Assembly (NCBI GenBank): GCA_027922465.2
Contig: BQMF02000004.1
Coordinates: forward strand, 1,426,001 to 1,490,000
Direction: 5' to 3'
Source: Turritopsis dohrnii
Lineage: Eukaryota; Cnidaria; Hydrozoa; Anthoathecata; Oceaniidae
Length of the DNA: 64,000 nt
The notes below the pieces were generated by a model, which had not been told where the DNA came from, made no database searches, and worked only from the letters and a program-made list of their open reading frames with translations. The position numbers and the translations under genes were made by a program. Below, one piece after another: positions 1 to 12,117 of this stretch. Every line of letters begins with the position of its first letter. The stretch's first letter is position 1.

Positions 1-1830
1 GTACGAAAATTTGCTATTTCTATGATCTCATTATCGTAAAACGTCTCATACAACACCCACAGTGCATTGCAAATACCTCGTTTTCAGTAAAAAATGTCTC
101 AGTAATTAACATAAACAGCACTACTGTAAATTGAGATAATTTCATTTTCTAAAGCTCTGTTCCTACTGTACAATGAAAGCCCGTCTTTTTGGCTCAAACT
201 GCAAAAGGTTAAAACTCACGATACATTCCAAACATAAAGATATGAAAATAACGTTGACGAACTGTTTGTTTTCGTTTTATTACCAACTAGTATCCCGGGT
301 AAAAACTTTTTACCGAACTTAACTTCGAAAACATAATAATAGGTCAAATCCACCATTTCCGTGTACGTACCCCGTGACGAAAAAATAAATCATAGAATCG
401 CAACTCAAAAACATCCCAGGCGGCGTCGCTCGCCACCCATGTTCAGTATGCGTTCTGTCGCAGAATTTCATTTGTGTAAAAGTGTTTTACAGGCATTAAT
501 TTGTTATTACATTTAGAAGATTAAAAACAGAAACAAATAGCAACATGGCTCAGAATAATATACGCAGAAGAGAAGTAACTTTAATGTAAAAAAAATGGCA
601 ATATATAACACAGAACTGTTTACCACAAAACCAAACATTACAAAATGTTAATTCAAAACAAATTGATACCTTCCAACTTTTTCTTTTGTTCCAAAGTTAC
701 TTCTGGACTGTAATCATTAATGAATTTTGAAATTATATGTAGTCTGTTCTTCCCAAAACCATCAACGTCATGACTAAAACCATGAGTTTCATTTCTTTAT
801 GCTTTTCTTATTATTACCTAAAAAATTAATACTTGAATTGTAATACCGAAAACCTAATCATGCTATAACAATATTGAAATAAAAAATAAAACAAAAAGAA
901 AGAAAAAACAAAAAGAAAATTCAAGTACGCATTTATCCTAAAGATAACAATTAAAAACAAAATTTGGTCTATAAAGTCAACCGATACTGTGAGTCAATAT
1001 GGGTTCACTCAACACTGGAACTGAACAGAATGAAGACTTTTACCTGGCATACACAACCAAACATCAAATGAATAAAAATAATTGAAACAACAAAGTGCCC
1101 TACTTTGACCAAAACCATAATTGAATACCCAGAAGATATTAAAAGCAACAAATAAAAACATAATGCTAAACTTATATACCTAGCAAGTATGTATGTAGCA
1201 ATTAACATAACACAAAATAATGAATGCCGTAAACAAATATAAACTGAAGAAAAATATACCCCAGCAATGCTTCTTTTTTGTAGTACAATCGCAATGAAAT
1301 ACATAATCCATTCTTCTCTTAAATAACCTTCTCAACATACCATGTGTTTCATTTATACATTTATAAATTTCGTTTATAAATAGCTACACTTTTTCTTTTC
1401 TGACCTAAAAGAAAAAGATTTCAGTGAAGAACAGTTACAATACTTACTACTACTGCAACCATATTTAAGCAAACCAAAACAAAAGGCATAAATGGCTGGC
1501 AGAAAGGCACGCAGACAAAGCATCAAACATCGTCAATAGATACAATTTGACAGCATAACACGTTCCCTACTTCCACAGCCATGAGAAAGGAAAACAGTCA
1601 TAGATGTGGGACCATTTTTAATTGATCTGTAAATAAATAAATGAAATCAAATTTTCTTTGCTAACTATAAAAATAATAATAGCGCGAGTTACCAAAACAA
1701 AGTACTCTCGTCTTCGTTTTTCATCCAGTAGCATATAAACTAAACGAAAGAACTCATATAATAAGATATCTATTCAAAACTAAATTAAAACCATTCCTTA
1801 CTGTGTAAATAAACATCATTTTGTTCTGCA
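1..1830. other. AT-rich non-coding stretch
   Basis: No open frame here shows codon-like structure or a recognisable motif. The only noteworthy piece is a GC-rich palindromic repeat at about 417-456, listed separately. Confidence 0.5.
417..456. repeat. GC-rich palindromic repeat, copy 1
   Basis: The core GGCGGCGTCGCTCGCC followed by CCCATGTTCAG stands out from the AT-rich surroundings. The same core recurs near 20255-20290 and a shorter form near 20833-20850, so it is a dispersed repeat end rather than a gene. The family is not recognised. Confidence 0.55.
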
Positions 1831-1832
1831 TT

Positions 1833-2175
1833 TCTTCACTACACTTTCTTCTGTATAGCGATATTTGATAACTAAAACGTAAACAAACATTTAAATACAT
1901 TTAAATACAAATACATGTACCTAACTTGTTCTTTTATTAATCAAAAATAAAAGTTTTATAATAATACCTTTTGTTCGTTCGATCTTTCTGCAGCTAATTT
2001 TTAAAAACTTCACTGCACTTCTTCTGTATATCTAAATATGATTTTTCATTGTAAACAAACAACTAACTCACTTACACGTGCTACCCGATAATAAAACGTT
2101 TTATAATAATAACAATACCTTCGTGCATACAAACCTGTGTTTCTTCGTCAGTTCTTTCGTCGATTTGCTGCCTAA
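1833..2175. repeat. Diverged tandem duplication, about 170-bp unit
   Basis: Two consecutive blocks (about 1833-1998 and 2003-2173) share the order 'cttcttctgtat', 'gtaaacaaac', 'ttttataataat', then a segment that on the minus strand reads like a short exon between AG and GT. Duplication of a small exon with its intron flanks would produce this. No protein family is recognised. Confidence 0.4.
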
Positions 2176-2377
2176 AACAATCAAATTTAAATTAAAATAT
2201 TCGTATACAAAAAGAAACACGTCTTCTTCGCGAAGTTTCTTGCTCACGAAATGATCGTTGACAAATTTCGAACGAAGAAGATTGCATTGCTCGCACTCCT
2301 CCAAAGACGTTTTTCGGCTGATTTCCACTGCGCAAACCAAAAATAACAAAACGGAGGAGCATATACTAATCGCGGAA

Positions 2378-2393
2378 AACCCTAACCCTAACA
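2378..2393. repeat. Short interstitial telomere-like tract (CCCTAA)
   Basis: Two to three CCCTAA units. A longer tract on the opposite strand lies at 10986-11012. These match the common metazoan telomere repeat but are far too short to be a telomere. Confidence 0.5.
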
Positions 2394-3387
2394 GGGAAAA
2401 AATAAGAAGGTTTTGACCGTGCAAAAAAAACAAATATGTCACTCTCTAAAATAAAAGTGGTATGCACAAATGCGAATTAGTATAATAAGATTGCAAAAAA
2501 AAAAGATTTTCTGTATAACATTCCCACAATGCATCGAGCTTGAAATAATTGGACCAAAAAGAAATGAGACGAGAGTGGGTGACGTAATGGAAGCAAGCGA
2601 AAGAATAAGCAACATAATTGATGCATGATGCAGGTGATTTCAAGGACCATATTTCCTCTACAAAACGAAAATCCTTGAACATTTAATCACACAATATTAT
2701 ATGATATACGATATGATTTATCAGGAATGAGAATGGTCAGCAATATGAACATTAAGCATAAAAGGGAGCACCTGACTGTCTGACCTGATTTTCGAATAAA
2801 CGACATTCTTTTGATTAGAGAAAATTTGGCATTTCAGCAGATGATTCAAAAATGAGAGTTTTGTTTTTTGTTTTTTTCAGAATGCAAACAAGTGAAACGA
2901 CCAACAAAAACTGCAGACAAAGAGCCGGTTGTCGTCAAGAAGTAGCCAATGGGATTGGAGATCGAAAAAAAATCATAAAGCAACTTTATTCTTAGTCTGT
3001 TCTTTATTCATTTTACCTGTGACAAAAGTATTTGCTTTAAAAAATTTAATATTAAAGCTATTAATTGAAAACTGCAGATATCGAAAGTACTTTTTGAAAT
3101 CAATACTTGTGTAACAATTAGTTCATACTTTTTAACTTCTCTATGGCATTTTACTTTGTACGTAATACGATTAAAATGTATTTCTAGGTTACGCTAAAAT
3201 CCCCAAAACGTCTTACCTATTACTTACAGATGTAAACGGTATCATTGGTAGCACTTGATTGAAAGGAGATCCTGATTTCGATCAGATGTGTTAGGAACAA
3301 AAGTGTAAAAAAGAAAACAATTCCCCTGAGATAAATCAAAAGTAATCATTGGTATCGTTCGTTTCTTTAAACAGAAATTCAATTTTA

Positions 3388-4766
3388 GGCCATGAGCTAG
3401 GTCGATTTTAGGGCTCAAGCGGGGCAATAAGGTTTGATAGGGTTTTCAGCATCCTCAACGCATATATTTTAAGGAATAATATGTCCTGCTGTGTGAATCG
3501 GTAGCTTTGGGTTTTTGGATGTGGTCAAATCAAACATTTCAAATTTGTAAGGGTTTCCAAGAAAAATGCAAAATAGGTCCTTTCTTAAAAATGCTCATAT
3601 CTTTTGATCTACTCGTTAAAACTGTCTCAAATTGTGACAGTAAGTAGAGATTATATGAAAATTGAGAAAAATAAAAAAAATTGGAATTTTTTTTATCAAG
3701 GGGTTATGTACATGAAAAAGTAACAAAAAGAATAATAAAAAACGCGTTTTCCCCAGTTTTTAACAATGCTATTAACGACAATCATTATTTTCTTCTGAAT
3801 TTACCATCAAGTTACTTTATCTAACTACATATACAATAAAAACAATTTTTAATCCTCTAAAATCTTTTATTTCTCAAAAATTTGCATTTCAGGGTGTAAA
3901 AATCGCTAAAATTTGAGTATTTTGACCACCAAAGCTCTTTATGAGTCTCGAATTTGCTTTTCTAAAATAGTTTTTCATCTTCGGAGATTGTGAAAACATT
4001 TTCAATTCATTTAACTACGATTGCACTAGTATTTGATCATTTTCGGGGTTGAAATTAGCTAAAAAGGCAGAAACAAATTTTATTTTGCCCATTTTTGGTT
4101 GTCCTTTAGCATGGTATTGCTTTGCAACAAACCTTACATAATTTTCGACGATAGTTATAGAATCAACATATCCAAAACTGACTTCACACTCTTATGATTA
4201 TGATTACACTCTTATGATTATGATTTTGAGGGGGTAAAGTTAATAGAAAAAAGACGTTGATAAATGTTTTTCCGGCAGATTACATAAAAATTATTGTCTT
4301 GTGATATAGTTAGTCGTCATCATCTTCATCGTCGTCTTCGCCACTTCAGATATTTCTGGCAAGTGAATCTTCTTCTTCGATAGTAAAGTTCTCACAGTTT
4401 TGGTTAAAACAAATTACAGAAGAAATGATGATTGTCGTTAATAACACTGTTAAAAACTGGGAAAAACGCATTTTTTATTATTCTTTTGCTTACTTTTTCA
4501 TTTACTGTCACAATTTGAGACAGTTTTAACGAGTAGATCAAAAGATATGAGCATTTTTAAGAAAGGACCTATTTTGCATTTTTCTTGGAAACCCTTACAA
4601 ATTTGAAATTTTTGATTTGACCACATCCAAAAACCCAAAGCTACCGATTCACACAGCAAGACATATTATTCCTTAAAATATATGGGTTGAGGATGCTGAA
4701 AACCCTATCAAACCTTATTCCCCCGCTTGAGGCTTAGTTGTCAAATTTTGGGACCTAGCTCATGGG
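3388..4766. mobile_element. Long fold-back element (inverted arms of 356-415 bp)
   Basis: The left arm (about 3388-3802) is the diverged reverse complement of the right arm (about 4411-4766). Shared blocks include GACAGTTTTAACGAGTAGAT and GAGCATTTTTAAGAAAGGAC as read on the right arm. The left arm has about 70 bp more than the right. The loop of about 600 bp holds no recognisable gene. This is the layout of a fold-back or MITE-like DNA element. No target duplication was identified. Confidence 0.75.
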
Positions 4767-4943
4767 CGCATTTCTCAAGACATGTAAACAAATCTACATT
4801 TCTTTTGGACATTACTAATATTGTAGTCAAGTGTGGGTGATCTTTTTTGGCATAGCCAAAACAGTAGATGGTGATTTCAATATATTAATCACACCCTATT
4901 AGGACACTAATTATGAATATATCAATTATGCCTAGTAATTCTC

Positions 4944-4949
4944 TATAAA
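4944..4949 (+). promoter_or_regulatory. TATA box
   Basis: TATAAA lies about 31 bp upstream of the first ATG (4980) of the small secreted-protein gene. The transcription start would then fall very close to that ATG, which slightly favours the internal methionine at codon 14 as the true start. Confidence 0.45.
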
Positions 4950-4979
4950 TACTGAAATTTCCGTTTGAGAGATTAGTGC

Positions 4980-5459
4980 ATGGTATCAAGCGTTGAAGTT
5001 GGAGCTGAAAAGAAAATAATGCAGGTACTATTACATATGCTGTGACAAAAATATTTTCATATTCTGAAAAAGGTTCATGTATTTCATAGCTAACTTACTA
5101 TCTCTTAGGTTGCGACGTTAATTTCATTTGTCGGGGTGCTGACTTTGGTGAATTGTGCGCCAAGGCATCAGATAATATCTCAGAACATCAAAGTGATTGA
5201 ATCACCAAAAAAGAAAACCATCAACGATGCTGAATCATCAATCAACGTGAATACTACATTGGCAAGTTACTTTTACTGGAAATTTTTGTCGATGAAGAAA
5301 GGCAACGAAATTGATATGCATCATGCTCAAAACAATGTGTCACGCTTGCATGAAGATCCAGTATGTCCAGACCATTGTAAAGTATGTGCCGAGGACCCCT
5401 TGAGTCCCTGTTGGCTTTGTAATTTATTTCCATGTTTTCATCATTTTGGATGCTGCTAA
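4980..5459 (+). CDS. Small secreted cysteine-rich protein, two exons
   Basis: Exon 1 is 4980-5024 and exon 2 is 5109-5459. The intron (5025-5108) begins GTACT, ends CTTAG and is in phase 0. The joined frame has 131 codons. Starting at the methionine of codon 14 gives 118 residues beginning with a typical signal peptide (MQVATLISFVGVLTLVNC, then AP). The middle is polar and charged. The last 31 residues hold nine cysteines, as C-x3-C-x2-C, then C-x2-C-x4-C and a terminal Gly-Cys-Cys. The protein is probably exported and disulphide-linked. I do not recognise the family and assign no activity. A TATA box supports real transcription; no AATAAA was seen close by. Confidence 0.65.
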
Positions 5460-8030
5460 AAAAAGCATGTACATTCTATGTTATTTCATCAACATGCAAA
5501 ATTTCGAATATTTACTGGTCTTGAATTACGTTATAATTATTTAATGTAAATACGTTTTCCTGTGCGCTTCCATTTGAACACATGGCAGAAAATAGTTACT
5601 ATACTCTAGTTACAAATTATCGTCACATGACCAATATTAGTATAATAGAGTACAAAAAAACTTTAGTCATTAAGGTATTGCCTCTCTTTCAAGCTTTCGA
5701 ACAAAAATGACATAGTGTCGTTTATACAAGAAAAAATACAGTTAAGCATTTAAAAGAAAGACAATTTTGAACGGTTTTCATTATTGTGATCATATTTTGT
5801 TAACTATGTGTAAGCTGATAGTTTATTTGTAACTCTCTTGTAATTTCTTCTTCTTATTTTTTATAAGATAGCTCTATCATTGGAAAAACATTCCATTTCT
5901 ATCTTATTATTAGTCAGCGGCTTTAGCACGCTGACTATTAAAATCGACGTTTTTTTTTTTGTTTTTTTTTCCAAAATTTCGATGCTCACGGGCTAGATAA
6001 AATAGCATATAGCTGTCGTAAGACACAAGAGATTTTCTATTGTGTAAGACTAGACTTGGAACTACGTAATTTTTTCTCTGTGTAAGAGTAGCGCACAAAA
6101 TGGCAGGGAAGTTTCGGTGTTTCACGTGTATTTATAACGTGAGTTGTTTAAAGAAGGAGGGTATAATTTTGAATTAGAATCAAGTTTGATACTGTTTTGG
6201 GTTGCCTAAGATGAAATATTATAGGTAGTTGAAGGATTTCTACCCTGGTGTTAATGCACAGCAGTTTCTCTTCCAGGAAACCTGATATGATTGTTTACTT
6301 TTTTGTTTAATTCCAGACTTTTTATTCTTTCCATTTATATTTCGAAGTAGCTAAACATACTTAATTAAGTCTTTCCAGAGAATTTTCTGAAGTTATGTAT
6401 TTCCAATTTTTTTAAACAGTTAAGTGATAAATTTATATAATAAAAAAGCTTTATGATTTAGGAAATTGTTGATTACGGTTATATTATATCTATTTAAGTG
6501 AGTAAAACCTTTTGCTTTAAACTTACTTGATAATCAACTTACCTTATGACCCTGTATATAGAAAGATTTATTTCAATTTCGCAACTTAAAGATCAATGAA
6601 CTGTTTTAAATTGGAAGTGAGGATTGTAGTGAGGTGATGTCTCAGCAGTGGGAATCTTTCATTTAATATGAGTAATATGATTTAAGAAATGAAGATAATT
6701 CAAACTATTTGCCATGTTCGATAGCGATAAAATACATAATTTTATTAATTAAAAATTTTTCGGCTTACGCCATCAGTACAAAACAAATTTGGCATAAGCC
6801 GAAAAGCTTTTAATTAATGAAGATGTTTTAATAATAGCTTTAGTGCTTCCACTAAATCTAATATAAACGTTTTCAGTTTGTACAGTGTATTAGCACTTAA
6901 TAAATTTTATAAGTATTTATAAGTATGTATATACAATATATATATATAACAGCATTTATAACAGCAAACAAGAATTACAAAAATGATTGGCTACCTCATT
7001 GAGACTTTCTCATAGAAAACGGTTTATTCACCTTACAAGCTTTTTATAGCAATTCCTTATCTTGATTTCAAGTAAACCTATTTTTGCTCCTGTCAAAGCT
7101 CTCATAAAACTCTTTTGTAGCATCAAACTATTAAATCTGACTTATACGATTACTCTCATAAAACATAAATCGTCAAAAACCATTACCACAACATTAATTT
7201 TACTGCTGGTGAGAGCCCACCTTTTACGAATCAAGATCTTTTCCTTGAAGAAAAATGCCATAAAGTTTATTTGAATAATACAGGTATTCTTCAAGAAGAA
7301 ATGCATAATTTCTCAAAATACACTGACACCTTTTGACTATTTAATTGTTTATACAGATTTTTTGAAGGGCTTTTAAGTAATATCAGAAGTGGGTGCATTT
7401 CTTATCTTTTATATGTATAACAGCTAGAATTCATGTGACAGAAAAGAATCTGTTTATTCCTGACGAGAACGACTTAACGCAAGTGGCTACAGAGGAGTCA
7501 GTATTGATATTTTGTAATTGTTTATTATTGCTTAAAGATCAAAAAATACATGCAAATTATTTGTCTCAAAAATTCTGAAAGAGTCTGTCAACATAAAAAC
7601 AAATTACTATTGATAGCGACCCAGTTACAATCCTAATTTTAAATATAAATGAGACAATAACATAATGAATTATGGTATGTACTAATGGTAATTTTTAATG
7701 AAACCTTAATTTTTGTTCTGACTTCAAATTGTGCAATATTATAATATATATATATATATATATTATAAAATATTGGGTTTCTTATGTTGAGGCACTTTTT
7801 TTTTTCTTTTTTTTTGCTCTGGTAGCTACTATGAAACTGTTTAACTGTATTCAGGTACAGATTTACAGGTGTTTGAACTAACTGGATTCACACAAGTAAT
7901 TACTATTCCATAAAATTGTAGCAGAACCTCCTGACTTTAGCCATTGTGTCTGCTAAATGATTGATTAAATTGTTTAGTTCTATTTGTATACTTTGCATAT
8001 TTGCCGCTGACTTGCGGCCTTTTAAGGCTG
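5460..8030. other. AT-rich intergenic stretch
   Basis: No convincing coding signal. It contains a small hairpin with AGTCAGCG/CGCTGACT arms at 5911-5935, a larger hairpin at 6743-6819 and a (TA)n tract around 7741-7765. Confidence 0.5.
6743..6819. repeat. Hairpin-forming inverted repeat
   Basis: The left arm runs through TTAATTAAAAATTTTTCGGC and TTACGCCAT. The right arm is its near-perfect reverse complement, ending GCCGAAAAGCTTTTAATTAA. The loop is about 15 bp. It may be a minimal MITE; function unknown. Confidence 0.6.
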
Positions 8031-8663
8031 CTTTATTAGATTTCGCTAAGCGAAAGATATTGGGTTTCCGCGGCGTTCCATCTATCTATCTATGTATCTG
8101 ATCTATGTATGGCGAAGGTTTTTTAGTATCGCACTTACTAACTTGAAATTCTTTTATTTCTATTTTTTTTATCCTTGCTCTTATGATATGTTTTATGTGA
8201 TATGTTTTCGTATATTTCGTTAGCTATAAAGTGTATTTTCCACATAGTCACAAAAAAGGATCTTTCCCTAAACAATAAAGGAAGGGTTTCAATTACTTTT
8301 TGAAGTACCAAAATTCGAAGTACCACTGTGAAATTTAAATTAAGTAAACTTTAGTGACGCTTTTTAGAGGCGTAGCCAGAGGTCAGTCAAAATTTGTGAA
8401 GGAGAGTTTAGTCATTTAAAGTAGAAAAGGAAAGCGCGTAAGTAACCTAATCGATACTTAAGACTGAAAAGAAATATCATAATGTTGGACTCCTCCACTT
8501 TTTGCGACTGACCTTGAATACGCCTATGCTTTTGATGTTGATATCCTTCAAAGATCAACTGCAGTGAAGAAGAAGCTTTACAAGCAGTTTTAATTTTTAA
8601 CTCTATCTTCAAACCGTCTATTAAAAACAAACTATTTGTTTGTTATTTGATTTGTTTATTTTG
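8031..8663. repeat. Dispersed repeat D, copy 1 (interrupted by a MITE)
   Basis: From 'ctttattagatttcgctaag' to 'tttgtttattttg' this matches 41542-41982 closely. Relative to that copy it carries a 163-bp insertion at 8365-8527, and its right end abuts another element at 8664. The identity of repeat D is unknown. Confidence 0.75.
8365..8527. mobile_element. Short MITE (AGGCGTA family), copy 1
   Basis: It sits inside repeat D copy 1 and is absent from copy 2, which shows the empty site. The ends are inverted: TAGAGGCGTAGCC...GGTCAGTC at the left, GACTGACC...ATACGCCTAT at the right. GCTTTT at 8359-8364 and 8528-8533 looks like a 6-bp target duplication. Related copies lie at 17506-17674 and 63909-64000. 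Confidence 0.75.
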
Positions 8664-9453
8664 TACGATGGCCCTGAAAGCTCATTGCACGCACAAAAAA
8701 TTGTGCTACGCGTAGAATGTTTTGGCCTACGCATAGATTTTTTTGTGCCACACATAGCTTTTTTGTGTTACGCATAAATCTTTTCTCTACACAGTTATTT
8801 TTTACATTGTTGCACAAATACTTTTTCATGTTTGTGTTTTTTTGTTTGTTAGCGCAAAAAAATCAACAACGTATATCTGGTCCTTAATTTATGCTATATA
8901 GTGTGTAATGTTACATGGTGCAAAAAGCAAAAAAGCGCGCTAAAAACATGGCAAAGAATTGATGAGGAACGACGTACAGCGTTAAATTACTTGCCCGTTC
9001 TTCAATCTACATCATCTCCAATGACACTAGAGTCGTTAGTATTTTTGTATTTTGGCTAAAGTTATACAAACGTAGAAATCATCTCCTTTCTAGCTGTCCA
9101 ACACAACCATGTCATCAGCTTGTCAATGTTAAAAAGGCTTTTAGCTAGGCTTGGTCTTAGGAGGAGATTTCAAAAAGATGAAGAAAATAGAGAAGAGATA
9201 ACTAACATAATCAGAAAAGAAGATTTTGAAGGTAGTGGTAGTTCACTTGGTAAGCATGTGATCCACCATCATTATGCACATGGATGAAAATGCAACAATA
9301 ATTGTCAACAATATACAGACCAGAATGGAAATGAGGTCGAAATAAATGCACAAAAATCTATGCGTAACACAAAAAGTTTTATGCGTAGCACAAAAAAGTA
9401 TTAAGCGTAGCACATTTTTTTGTGCTCACGAATGAACCTTCAAGGCCATCGTA
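8664..9453. mobile_element. 790-bp inverted-repeat element with tandem terminal motifs
   Basis: The left end reads TACGATGGCC and the right end GGCCATCGTA. Both sides carry several copies of a motif like 'tacgcatag...ttttttgtg' in opposite orientation. If the outer TA is the target, the element is CGATGGCC...GGCCATCG flanked by TA. It encloses an integrase-like relic (about 9000-9287) and may be an internally deleted copy. Confidence 0.65.
9000..9287 (+). pseudogene. Integrase (rve-type, IS3EU-like) N-terminal relic
   Basis: The frame containing 9030 reads through about 85 codons with one internal TAA. It contains LSMLKRLLARLGLRRR followed by an EEI-x-IIRKE-x-FEGSGSSLG segment. The pattern is typical of the helix-turn-helix and linker region ahead of the rve integrase core in a widespread eukaryotic transposase family. 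The catalytic DDE part is missing and the frame ends at TGA near 9286. The family name is inferred from remembered consensus only. Confidence 0.5.
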
Positions 9454-10216
9454 AATTCAATGTTTTTCTAAAAGTTTTAATAAAACCTTTGAATGAACGC
9501 AAGTAAAAGGGAAAAAAAGCGAGATATCAATATGTCACGGACGTTTTGCTTTTATTGATAACAATGTGAATGTTAATTAAATGCTTGGAACAGTAGAGCA
9601 GTAGTGCAGAGTTGAAAGTTCACCATTAAAAGCCAAGCTGAAGATTTATTTTTATTTTACAATACATCCTGATATAATGAATGTACCCCAACTGCTGAAA
9701 ACACATAGATGCACAACCAGGAAACCCTTTTTACATGTAGTGGAGAACAACCAGTTGTTAATTCAAGGAGTACATAACAAGAATTGCAAATGAAAACGTG
9801 ATGATGTTGAATTGCAAAAAGAAGTTAATGTAAAATATTTTAATACACACACACTGAGACATAATAATTTGAAAGAATCTGGTTGAATGTGCCTCCTGGG
9901 ATAGTCGTGTAATCCAACAACATTCATTCAATTCCATGATTACGTATACTGTTTTGATAATGCATATGATATTTTATTTCGTAGAAATTATAATATAATG
10001 TCAATTTTCCTTACAAGCAACGAACGTTAATCAAAACACATTCCAAGATAGCAGTCTGTTATTTAAATCAAGCCAAAACAGATATGCAGTGGATGAATAT
10101 TTTCACTACAAAAATATTTTCATTTGGGATTTACATTTTTAATACATTATATAGTATGACATACTATGATAGTATATGACCATATTTGTTTTAATCAGAG
10201 ACGTTTATTTTGAATA
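9454..10216. other. AT-rich stretch without recognisable genes
   Basis: Nothing beyond low-complexity AT-rich sequence was recognised. Confidence 0.5.
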
Positions 10217-10745
10217 CCGTAAATGATCGAATAAGCGCCCGGGGCGCTTATTTAAAAATTCAATCTTTAGAGGGGGCGCTTATTCGAAAGGGGCGCTTAT
10301 TCGAGTAGGGGCGCTTATTTAAAATACTGTGTTTTTGTTAAACTTTAATTTTTTTGTATCATAAATAGTAAGAAAATATATAAAGGTTTCGAGTAATATT
10401 TGCAAGATACAACGCTTTGACGCAAAATAAAGAGATGATAGTCATCATCTCTTTATTTAACAATGAACTTTTGAAGAAAAAAGAAAAATATGAATATTTT
10501 GAAATAAAATTTTAGCATGAAAAGGAAATAAAAAAGAAAGCTATATTCTTTTAAATACTTGTTGTTTTCTATTGTACAAAAACTCAAATAAGCGCCCCCT
10601 TTTGCTCTTATTTATGTACTCGAATAATCGCCCAGGGGCGCTTATTTGAGTAGGGGCGCTTATTTCAAAATTCACCTGAAAGGAGGGGGCGCTTATTCGA
10701 AAGGGGCGCCTATTTGGAAGGGGGCGCTTATTCGATCATTTACGG
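10217..10745. mobile_element. TA-flanked MITE with GGGGCGCTTATT subrepeats
   Basis: The ends are perfect inverted repeats, CCGTAAATGATCGAATAAGC and its complement, directly flanked by TA on both sides. GGGGCGCTTATT-type motifs are repeated inside each end and form GC-rich islands. There is no coding capacity. TA flanks and a CCG terminus suggest a pogo/Tc1-mariner-dependent MITE. It resembles the elements at 12118-12615 and 43508-43956. Confidence 0.8.
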
Positions 10746-10985
10746 TATTTGAATTTAATTTCATAAATGGTGATTTTTTTCTTCCCTAATTTGAAATGCT
10801 ACACATCATATTTTTTAAGTAAAGATTGTTTTTGATTGCTTTTGATAGTTATTTGCTTAAATGCCTACCCCAAAGGTTTGACAATCTTAACCTTCATACA
10901 AATCTGATTTTACAATTTTGTAAGATAAAAAAATCAATCAACTGATTTTTTTGTACCATTTGGAAGAATTTTAAAAATGATGAAG

Positions 10986-11695
10986 GGTTGGGGTTAGGGT
11001 TAGGGTTAGGGTCAGTTTTTGAATTTTCAAAAAATCATTTTTCGATCCCGAGATATTCTCATTAAAAATTTTTGCTGAAAACTTGATCTCCATGGCAACG
11101 TGACATCACAATGTTCACAACGAAATTACTGACATACAAATATGTAAATAACTGAAGAAATATTAGTGATACACAGCTAGAATTTTGTATGGGTAGTGGC
11201 AAGTACCTATAGATATCAAATTACTAAACATAACTGTTGCCATAATTACCCTGGATTTGTTTCCAGGTCTCTTCTGTTTTTTGCTGACGAACCTATAAAT
11301 GGAGATCTGCTCAGGTAAGAGAAACAAAATTTTAGAAAATGGAACAGTTTTTCTGGACCTAAGTTAAAGCGAAATACGCCATAGTAACAATGTTGAATGC
11401 TAATATGTAGCTTTGTCAGCAAAAAGTAATAGAAACCTGGAACCGAGCTGGAGTAGCAATGGCAATAAATTTCTTTGCTATTTTCACAACTGCAGTTATT
11501 TACCACTCTACATACGATGTTCTAACAATATATCATTAAGAATTCTGAGTTATTCACATATTTATATGTCAGCAATATCGTCTTGAACATTGTGATGTCA
11601 CGTTGCCATGGAGATCATGTTTCGGACAAAACTTTTAAACGGCAATATCTCAGGAACGAAAAATAATTTCTGAAAATTCAAAAACTGACTTTCAG
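10986..11695. mobile_element. Fold-back element abutting a TTAGGG-like tract
   Basis: The left arm 11010-11122 and right arm about 11581-11693 are diverged reverse complements, sharing CTCCATGGCAACGTGACATC. At the left edge (10986-11012) there is GGGGTTAGGGTTAGGGTTAG, an interstitial telomere-like tract running straight into the arm. The interior has no recognisable gene. Confidence 0.65.
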
Positions 11696-12117
11696 CATTT
11701 TTAAAGCTGTTTCAAATGTTGTACATAAATGAACTTGTGATTTTTTAGCGCCCATTTAATTATTTAATGATACATTTTTCTTGTTATCAATGTACGCACA
11801 ATAATTTATAAAATGTTTGCAACTTTGGGGACATATAGTCGCATTTTGGCGAATCTTGTTATTATTCATTAAAAGCAAGTAGGGTGTATTTGTTTATGTG
11901 TTGACCTTGTGTTGTTTATGTTCTTTTTCTAAAGTGCAATTTTTAATAGGCTTTTTAACATTTCCTTATGACTTTTCTACTGGCCTTGCGTTGGCGGTAT
12001 TCTTAATTTCAAGAAATTCTCAGAAAGTTCAGTTTCGTTTTTGTAGCGTTCGATGTTTCAATCACTTTTTGTGGTTTGCGAAACGGTTTTTTTTAAATGT
12101 GCTTTCCGCTAAGCTTA

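Noticed and set aside
1005..1304. 99-codon minus-strand open frame rich in hydrophobic residues
   Set aside because: It is in AT-rich DNA, lacks any motif, and its composition is what random T-rich sequence gives.
5910..6125. 71-codon minus-strand frame
   Set aside because: It overlaps a poly-T run and a small hairpin, with no family pattern; probably chance.
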